DNA from: Candidatus Villigracilis saccharophilus
GTDB lineage: Bacteria; Chloroflexota; Anaerolineae; Anaerolineales; Villigracilaceae
DNA: 64,000 nucleotides
NCBI GenBank assembly: GCA_016709305.1
Contig: JADJNA010000061.1
Location: 1-64,000 of the forward strand
Direction: 5' to 3'
Position numbers and translations under genes: made by a program. The notes under the pieces were generated by a model. That model did not search any database and was not told where the DNA came from. It saw only the letters and a list, made by a program, of their open reading frames with translations. Below, one piece after another: positions 59,314-64,000 of the stretch (positions are counted from its first letter, which is position 1; each line of letters begins with the position of its first letter).

Positions 59314-59772
59314 TTATTTATTGCTCGTTTGACGTAAATTCTTTTCAAACGCCTTTTTCATCAATTTAGAAATCGGAATTAACATGAACCAGCCAAATAA
59401 ACCTCTCGGATACATGGCCATTATTCTCGACACTTCAGTTCCATCAGATAATTTGCGAAATTCCCAGGTTTCAATAAAGTGTGTTGCCAGGTTTTGCAAG
59501 GGGGAATTAAACTCTTGAAATCTTAACGCTATTCTATTGGCGACATCCCATTCAATAATTTCTTCAATATGAGATGTGTCATCCTTGTTTTGCACTTTTA
59601 TTCTTGAACCTACAAACTCTGGAGTTTTCACTTCAAAGTGAGCATTTTTTATTCCTGGCAGAATTGAATAGCCTTCAAATTCTGACCAGCGTTCGGTGTC
59701 AAGAAATTCTGTACAAATATCTGGCGAAGATTTTTGAACATGACCGACAATCTTTATTTCAATAGGTTTCAT
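59314..59772 (-). CDS. SRPBCC-family protein (cassette region)
   Basis: A 152-residue protein of the START/SRPBCC ligand-binding fold: a first strand MKPIEIKIVGHVQKS, helices DICTEFLDTERWSEFEGY, then strands (VGSRIKVQNKDDTSH, IEEIIEWDVANRIALRFQEF) and a long C-terminal helix (ISKLMKKAFEKNLRQT). These proteins bind hydrophobic small molecules or act in toxin/antibiotic synthesis and resistance. AT-rich with codon use unlike the operons before 57 kb. No near neighbour in the same operon. Confidence 0.72.
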   Translation of the reverse strand: MKPIEIKIVGHVQKSSPDICTEFLDTERWSEFEGYSILPGIKNAHFEVKTPEFVGSRIKVQNKDDTSHIEEIIEWDVANRIALRFQEFNSPLQNLATHFIETWEFRKLSDGTEVSRIMAMYPRGLFGWFMLIPISKLMKKAFEKNLRQTSNK

Positions 59773-59813
59773 CTTTTTATATTTTCCATCGAGCGATCCT
59801 CCTGGTTTTTCCC

Positions 59814-60012
59814 GCCCAACCGTTTGCGCTCGCGGAGTGTGACGCCCCCGCGGACTCTGCTCGCAAACAGAAAAAACTCAAAGCCACTGGATCTTCCTCC
59901 TCCCGCAAAACGTACGATCATCAAACTTTTCACCAATATCCAACTCTACCTTGAGTATTTGGGGAGGTGTCCGAAGGACGGAGGGGGCACACACTGCTGT
60001 TAATCGGTGGGC
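59814..60012 (-). repeat. attC-like spacer, cassette array
   Basis: Reverse strand begins GCCCACCGATTAACAGCAG and ends CGCAAACG-GTTGGGC; GTTGGGC fits GTTRRRY. The middle holds GTCCTTCGGAC with flanking CCCCTCC/GGGGAGG, a palindrome found also near 4500. Confidence 0.45.
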
Positions 60013-60243
60013 GGCGGTGGGCGGCGGTTTTGCAAGATTTACTTTTTAGGATGCGATACAAAGACCATAAAAAGGCAACCAATCCTATGGGAAGAAGAAT
60101 CTTGCTTCCATGGCGCAATGACACGAATGAAATTTCGGATTGAGTTAACTATAGCAATCAGTATCATGAAATAAAAAGGGATTTTTGAGCCAGTGTAATC
60201 TTTTCAACCTTTGGGAATAGACGTGGCCAGTCCATATTGTTCC

Positions 60244-60612
60244 TTATTGATTATGAAAGAGTTTATTATGCAAATAAGACATTAGCGCTGATAATGGTAC
60301 AGTCAAGAACATCAACAGGAAAAGCGTTATTCTCAAACTGCCGCCTTGTTCAGGGTTTGTCAATCCTTCACGGGCAAGGAAGATGAAATTAAGGATAACA
60401 TACAGCCCAATGGAACTGATAGAAATTTGTAGAAACTTCGTTTTATACCAATTCAGCATAAAAACCATTAACCATAGGAGAATGATAAAATTTGACGAGA
60501 CTCGAATTATTTCCAATTGGTTTGAAGCGGCATGGATGATAATGTCTGTCAACTGAATAACCGCAATCCCAATTCCCAAAGTTTTCAAGATAGAGTCTGT
60601 ATTTTTTGCCAT
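60244..60612 (-). CDS. Small four-helix membrane protein (cassette region)
   Basis: A 122-residue protein with four hydrophobic helices (LGIGIAVIQLTDIIIHAA; FIILLWLMVFMLNWY; ISSIGLYVILNFIFL; ITLFLLMFLTVPLSALMSYL), short loops and no motif I know. AT-rich. ATG 60612 lacks a clear ribosome-binding site. It could be a transporter component or a membrane sensor; function unknown. The 230 bases between its stop and the spacer hold no clear gene. Confidence 0.55.
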   Translation of the reverse strand: MAKNTDSILKTLGIGIAVIQLTDIIIHAASNQLEIIRVSSNFIILLWLMVFMLNWYKTKFLQISISSIGLYVILNFIFLAREGLTNPEQGGSLRITLFLLMFLTVPLSALMSYLHNKLFHNQ

Positions 60613-60648
60613 TTCATCTATACCTTCCTAGTGATTCACTGCGAAGCC

Positions 60649-60695
60649 GCCGAACTACCTGCTCAGCAAGGATTTTCGTATAACACCCCGCATGC
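60649..60695 (-). repeat. attC-like 3' end, overlapping a gene
   Basis: Reverse strand CGCATGCGGGG, then CTGAGCAGGTA, then GTTCGGC. The same order (CGCATGCGGGG, CTGAACAGGTA, GTTAGGC) occurs at 59022..59062. It overlaps the stop codon of the glutaredoxin-like gene. Confidence 0.4.
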
Positions 60696-60972
60696 GAATC
60701 AACCATGCGGCAAGTCCGACCTGATATCCCAAGGATTCCAGTTTAGCCTGGAGTTCTCCAACAGTTGGCTCAGTCAAAGTGCTGCCGTCGGGAAAGACAA
60801 GCGTAGGTACGCTTTCATTACCGCTATTGATAGCGCGAACATGAGCGGCGGCAACGCCGTTCTCATGAATGTCAATATATACAAACTTGACCTTCGATTG
60901 TGTTAGCAGCCCTTTGACTGGTCCGAGGTTTGGGCAGGTTGGATGACCGTAGAGAATAATGGCGGCTAGCAT
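60655..60972 (-). CDS. Glutaredoxin-like protein (cassette region)
   Basis: A 105-residue thioredoxin-fold protein. The active-site region reads ILYGHPTCPNLGPVKGLL, with one Cys of the usual CPxC (CPNL), so a monothiol mechanism is possible. SVPTLVFPDGSTLTEPTVGELQAKL is the cis-Pro loop and C-terminal helix. The last 12 residues (MRGVIRKSLLSR) are encoded by the spacer repeat. It may reduce mycothiol- or glutathione-type mixed disulfides. Mid GC, unlike its AT-rich neighbour. Confidence 0.72.
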   Translation of the reverse strand: MLAAIILYGHPTCPNLGPVKGLLTQSKVKFVYIDIHENGVAAAHVRAINSGNESVPTLVFPDGSTLTEPTVGELQAKLESLGYQVGLAAWLIRMRGVIRKSLLSR

Positions 60973-60989
60973 TTATCCCGCTCCTATTA

Positions 60990-61481
60990 TCAACCGGCCA
61001 AATGTATTGAAGTAGATATATCTTCAGCCACAGAAACCAGTTTGTTTTTTATACTCTCAGTTAATGTGTCTAAGTCGTCAAAGTCTGGATTATCAACTAA
61101 TATAACCTCAAAAATTGAATACTGCGGCATTTTTGAACCATTAATCCATTTGGTGTTTTTTAACAATTTCCAGTAATTCTCTTGTATGTCTTTTGTTTGA
61201 CCTAAAAGCCATGCCTCAAATCTTACATGGTTATGATTGAATACTAATCCAAGTTTCAATTTTTTATCCTTCAAAAAATCATTTGAAAGATAAAAATACG
61301 TATAGTCCATATAGCCTTGAAAAACATTCCCGACAGAATATGTATCGGATAAATCTTTAGCAAACACAGTTTTCAACTTCTGAACATATTTCACCAACTC
61401 GGCATAAGCAACTTGAACATCGCCATTTTTCAATAACTCTTTATAAGCAGAAACAAAATAATTCAAATTCTTCTTTTGCAT
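60990..61481 (-). CDS. DUF7000-like hypothetical protein (cassette region)
   Basis: A 163-residue AT-rich, soluble protein. Segments YKELLKNGDVQVAYAELVKYVQKLK, VFQGYMDYTYFYLSNDFLKDKKLKLGLVF and HVRFEAWLLGQTKDIQENYWKLL resemble the DUF7000 pattern, recalled from memory and not checked by search. No catalytic motif can be named. Starts at ATG 61481; the stop is 17 bases from the glutaredoxin-like start, so the two may share a transcript. Confidence 0.6.
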   Translation of the reverse strand: MQKKNLNYFVSAYKELLKNGDVQVAYAELVKYVQKLKTVFAKDLSDTYSVGNVFQGYMDYTYFYLSNDFLKDKKLKLGLVFNHNHVRFEAWLLGQTKDIQENYWKLLKNTKWINGSKMPQYSIFEVILVDNPDFDDLDTLTESIKNKLVSVAEDISTSIHLAG

Positions 61482-61508
61482 TTAACTATCTTCCTTCAAC
61501 TACTAAAT

Positions 61509-61588
61509 GCCCAACAATTTGCGTTGACTGGCGCTACACCACCTGTGGACACTGCCAGGGAGCTGTTTTTAACCACGCTGTCTTGGGC
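61509..61588 (-). repeat. attC-like spacer, cassette array
   Basis: Reverse strand begins GCCCAAG and ends CGCAAATT-GTTGGGC (GTTRRRY). At 80 bases it has attC-like length. Internal CTGGCAG and CAGTCAACGC may pair partly. Confidence 0.45.
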
Positions 61589-61594
61589 GGCACT

Positions 61595-62272
61595 TCACGC
61601 TTGTTTGACAGTCAGGTCCTTGTCTTCCATTTCCCAGGCGTGGTCCAGGGTGTGAAAGGCGGTATGCCGAATTAGATAGCGAAGCGGCCACTTACCGGCA
61701 AATTTACCCTGTGAGTGATAATCCCGGATTGCGTGGCAATAGGCATCGCGATGCGCTATCACCCCCTCATCAGTCTGCATCGCACCGTCGGGGGTGAGCA
61801 CGCCGAGCCCCTTCGCCCAGTCCTGCTCGTTGGCAAAGATATGACCGACGATGCGGTCCCGATCCCGCCCGCCGCCGCGCGGACCCTTTTGCAGCTCAGC
61901 CGACACGCGCGAGCGCACCTCATCGAAGAACGCCCAGCACGCCCGCATCAGTGTCAGATCACGCTCCAGCGTTTCGCCTGACATGGCTTGCTTGTCAATG
62001 TTCGAAAACGCGAACGAGATTCCCCAGAAGTCAGTTGAGCCTGTTCCTGGATACTCCTCGACCACGCGGACGTTCCTGATGGCGGCAAACTCCGCGTTCA
62101 TTTTAGCCAGCTTTGCCACTTGTGAATAGCGCGGAATATAGGACCGTAGCCTTTCGATTGCATCCTCCGCGGTCTTTGCCCCGCGCTCAAGGCCAGGCCA
62201 ATCAGGTGCTACCGCCACCGCCTTCTTGCCTTTCGGGCCGATTTCCAGCGTCACTCGAGTACGTTTTGCCAC
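61595..62272 (-). CDS. DinB-like protein with HicB-like N-terminus (cassette region)
   Basis: A 225-residue protein. Start GTG 62272 has GGAGG with five bases spacing. The N-terminus VTLEIGPKGKKAVAVAPDWPGLERGAKTAEDA resembles a HicB-type strand-helix unit; the C-terminus (WPLRYLIRHTAFHTLDHAWEMEDKDL) looks like the metal-binding His cluster of DinB-fold proteins. Between them is an acidic, helical middle. GC is higher than the AT-rich cassettes beside it. Activity unknown; DinB relatives include thiol-dependent S-transferases. Confidence 0.6.
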   Translation of the reverse strand: MAKRTRVTLEIGPKGKKAVAVAPDWPGLERGAKTAEDAIERLRSYIPRYSQVAKLAKMNAEFAAIRNVRVVEEYPGTGSTDFWGISFAFSNIDKQAMSGETLERDLTLMRACWAFFDEVRSRVSAELQKGPRGGGRDRDRIVGHIFANEQDWAKGLGVLTPDGAMQTDEGVIAHRDAYCHAIRDYHSQGKFAGKWPLRYLIRHTAFHTLDHAWEMEDKDLTVKQA

Positions 62273-62356
62273 CTTTCCTCCAATCATAATAGTTATCACT
62301 GGAAGTCTTCCCCACCAGGGGAAGATGTACTAACCTGCACCGCAGGTCATTGAATG

Positions 62357-63076
62357 CTATGTTACTCTATTTTCAGTGATACGATCTAACAGGGGCGGTA
62401 ACTGCCCCAGATCTTCTAATTCGTAATATCCTGAATGGTCACGCGGGGGTTCTTGCGCTGTTTCATGCAGCCAGGTTATTTCATACGGAATATGAACGGC
62501 ACTGCCGCCTAATTTCAATACAGGTAAAATATCAGAGGGAAGAGAGTTTCCAATCATCATAAAACGCCTTGGTTCAACAGAATATTTCTTGAGTAATTTT
62601 TCGTAACTCTCAAACGTTTTTTGGCTGACGATTTCTATGTGCTGGAAATATTTCCCTAATCCTGATTTTTTTATTTTCGTTTCCTGGTCGAGCAAATCAC
62701 CTTTGGTAATGATCATCATAGGGTATTGCCTTGATAGTTGAGGAATTATTTGACTGACATGTGGCAGTAATTCAACCTCAGAATTCAACATTATTTTTGC
62801 CCACTCTACAATTTTTTGAATTTCTTTGCTGGATATCCGCCCTTCGGTAAGCTCAATCGCCGTTTCGATTAAGGAAAGAGCACAGGCTTTTATGCCATAA
62901 CCAAAATGATGGATATTGCGTATTTCAGTTTGATACAAACGGTCATTAATCCATTCTGCGTCATGGTAATTTGATAACATTTGTGTAAACTGTTTTTGCG
63001 CTTCAGCGTACAACCGTTCGCTATGCCAAAGCGTGTCATCCGCATCGAATGCTATAAAATCAAACGTAGTCTCCAA
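62357..63076 (-). CDS. HAD-family hydrolase (cassette region)
   Basis: A 239-residue haloacid dehalogenase-superfamily phosphatase. Motif I is FIAFDADDTLWHSE (D-x-D-x-T), motif II MIITKGD (Thr), motif III a Lys near KTFESYEKLLKKYS and motif IV MIGNSLPSDILPVLKLG. It is predicted to remove phosphate from a small molecule or protein. Start TTG 63076 has AGGAG six bases upstream. AT-rich. No attC-like end lies immediately 3' of it. Confidence 0.85.
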   Translation of the reverse strand: METTFDFIAFDADDTLWHSERLYAEAQKQFTQMLSNYHDAEWINDRLYQTEIRNIHHFGYGIKACALSLIETAIELTEGRISSKEIQKIVEWAKIMLNSEVELLPHVSQIIPQLSRQYPMMIITKGDLLDQETKIKKSGLGKYFQHIEIVSQKTFESYEKLLKKYSVEPRRFMMIGNSLPSDILPVLKLGGSAVHIPYEITWLHETAQEPPRDHSGYYELEDLGQLPPLLDRITENRVT

Positions 63077-63209
63077 TCTGTACTCCTATTCTTGGTTAAG
63101 CCGCTTCAGGCCCGCCGGCCCATATTCCTCTAAATCCAAATTCCAACCGCTCTCCCCTATCCCAACTCTCAATCAGGCTTTGGGGAACGTAGGAGGCGAA
63201 TGCGTACTT

Positions 63210-63791
63210 CTATAAATCGGCGGGTGGTTCTTCCCTCTTTGTTCGATACCGGAGGAAAACCATGCCGTTGTCAAAACGGCGTTCCTCCAAAAGTTCGAGT
63301 TCTAATCGAACGTTTTCAGGCAGGGCTGGTTTGCCGCCTCCCACCACGATCGGCGCAAGGAACAGATGACACTCATCGATCAACCCGGCTCGAAAGGCAT
63401 GCGCGGCAAGTTCAGGACCGCCTATTGCGATATCATCTTGGGCGGTCTTTTTCAGTTGTCGTATTGCCTCTGGATCGAAGTTTCTCTCAATCCGCGTTTT
63501 GTGAGTGGATGCAGCCGTCAGTGTTTTGGAATACACGATTTTATCGGCTGCTTGCCAGACCTGCGCAAAGTCTTGCGTCAGCGGGGAGTCCGCGGCTAAG
63601 TTCGGGTCGGTCTCCCAAACCGTCATGATCTCATACATTCGTCGTCCATAGAGATAAGTCCCGGCAGTCCGTTCGAGGTTATTGATGAATCTGTGCACTT
63701 CTTCATCGGGCATTGCCCAATCAAAGCTGCCGTCCCTGTCCTCAATGTAGCCGTCGAGTGACGAGATCGCCGAGTAGATCAACTGAGCCAT
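63210..63791 (-). CDS. RibD C-terminal/dihydrofolate reductase-like protein
   Basis: A 193-residue oxidoreductase of the RibD_C/DHFR-like superfamily: LIYSAISSLDGYIEDRDGSFDWA, YLYGRRMYEIM, the NADPH loop DDIAIGGPELAAHAFRAGLIDECHLFLAPIVVGGG. These stand-alone proteins reduce unknown ring compounds. The last residues (PPADL) and the stop codon are encoded by the conserved spacer motif ACCCGCCGATTTATAG. AAGGAGATCC precedes ATG 63791. The upstream DUF899 gene ends 72 bases away and may share a transcript. Confidence 0.86.
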   Translation of the reverse strand: MAQLIYSAISSLDGYIEDRDGSFDWAMPDEEVHRFINNLERTAGTYLYGRRMYEIMTVWETDPNLAADSPLTQDFAQVWQAADKIVYSKTLTAASTHKTRIERNFDPEAIRQLKKTAQDDIAIGGPELAAHAFRAGLIDECHLFLAPIVVGGGKPALPENVRLELELLEERRFDNGMVFLRYRTKREEPPADL

Positions 63792-63862
63792 ATTGGATCT
63801 CCTTTTTGTATGTGTAATTCAAAGAACCGTGTGCATGGAGTGGATAAAGCAAAAGAAAGTGA

Positions 63863-64000
63863 CTATCCGTAGGTTGGGCGTTGTGGCCAGCCAGGCGGGG
63901 AATCTTCCCAATCTTCCTGCCGACCGTAGGGAGTCACATCGAGCAACCTATAAACATCACTTAGCGACTCGCAGCCGCGTTTGTAGGTTGAATATGTATG
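63863..64000 (-). CDS. DUF899 family protein, 3' end only
   Basis: Partial gene, C-terminal 45 residues, running off the right edge. It reads HTYSTYKRGCESLSDVYRLL then DVTPYGRQEDWEDS, the typical DUF899 end (HTYSTYARG and D-x-TPKGR). DUF899 proteins have a thioredoxin-like fold and are often near regulators and small-molecule reductases. Stop TAG at 63863..63865. GCCCAAC occurs in its 3' coding end, like the spacer cores. Rest of gene is outside the window. Confidence 0.75.
   Translation of the reverse strand, partial: HTYSTYKRGCESLSDVYRLLDVTPYGRQEDWEDSPPGWPQRPTYG

Noticed and set aside
60003..60030. Tandem repeat GGTGGGCGGC as a CRISPR or satellite
   Set aside because: Only two short units; no spacer structure.
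1..64000. tRNA, rRNA or transposase genes
   Set aside because: I looked for T-loop-like GTTCGA motifs with acceptor stems and for DDE or HUH transposases and found none I could support.

Overview
The window looks like chromosomal DNA of an uncultured or environmental Chloroflexota, most likely class Anaerolineae. This is inference from gene content: short lipoproteins with Pro/Thr-rich linkers, a non-pyrrolysine MttB-family methyltransferase, a RIO1-type kinase in a bacterium, heterodimeric ABC exporters, and many small palindromic intergenic repeats. I see no rRNA, tRNA, CRISPR array or transposase. Several gene breaks (three one-base frameshifts and two in-frame stops) suggest either residual long-read assembly errors or real decay.

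Layout: 0-4.3 kb holds an ABC exporter half, a histidine-kinase-like protein lacking the phospho-acceptor His, a lipoprotein and small membrane proteins. 4.5-11.8 kb has an UPF1-like helicase, a DUF4258/YgiT zinc-finger pair, a PucC-like transporter overlapping protoporphyrinogen oxidase, tandem DUF4491 genes and a lipoprotein hydrolase. 11.9-17.2 kb has a lipoprotein-LivH-LivM fusion with a frameshift, then a leader-peptide/terminator region before a RIO1 kinase, and an MttB-like methyltransferase. 18-21.5 kb is a reverse-strand S9 peptidase, GNAT and creatininase operon. 21.6-34.8 kb holds two consecutive dipeptide/oligopeptide ABC operons; the first starts with a GntR regulator, its palindromic operator and a cyanophycinase, suggesting use of cyanophycin-derived or other small peptides. 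The second has a permease-ATPase fusion.

34.8-45.5 kb contains housekeeping and stress genes: SpoU methylase, MDR dehydrogenase, CPBP protease, Hsp20, malic enzyme, a thioredoxin-reductase-like flavoprotein without the redox cysteines, Usp, a phosphoesterase and a Ser/Thr kinase fused to a dead STAND-like fragment. 45.6-49.7 kb is a BmrCD-like heterodimeric ABC exporter, read leftward from a strong promoter through a leader peptide and an intrinsic terminator. 49.9-52.6 kb has a ferredoxin, a class IV aminotransferase and a Xer-like tyrosine recombinase lying against a perfect 11-6-11 dif-like palindrome. 52.7-56.8 kb is an NAD-synthesis operon (NMNAT, VWA protein, pyruvate-kinase-like protein, NAD synthetase).

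58.3-64 kb differs in character: small, mostly AT-richer, co-oriented genes of unrelated families (CPBP, SRPBCC, glutaredoxin-like, DinB-like, HAD, RibD-C, DUF899) with structured spacers sharing end motifs that resemble integron attC sites. This is a candidate gene-cassette array without a visible integrase. Across the window, several genes begin 6-7 nt after a good -10 box, implying leaderless transcripts are common in this organism.
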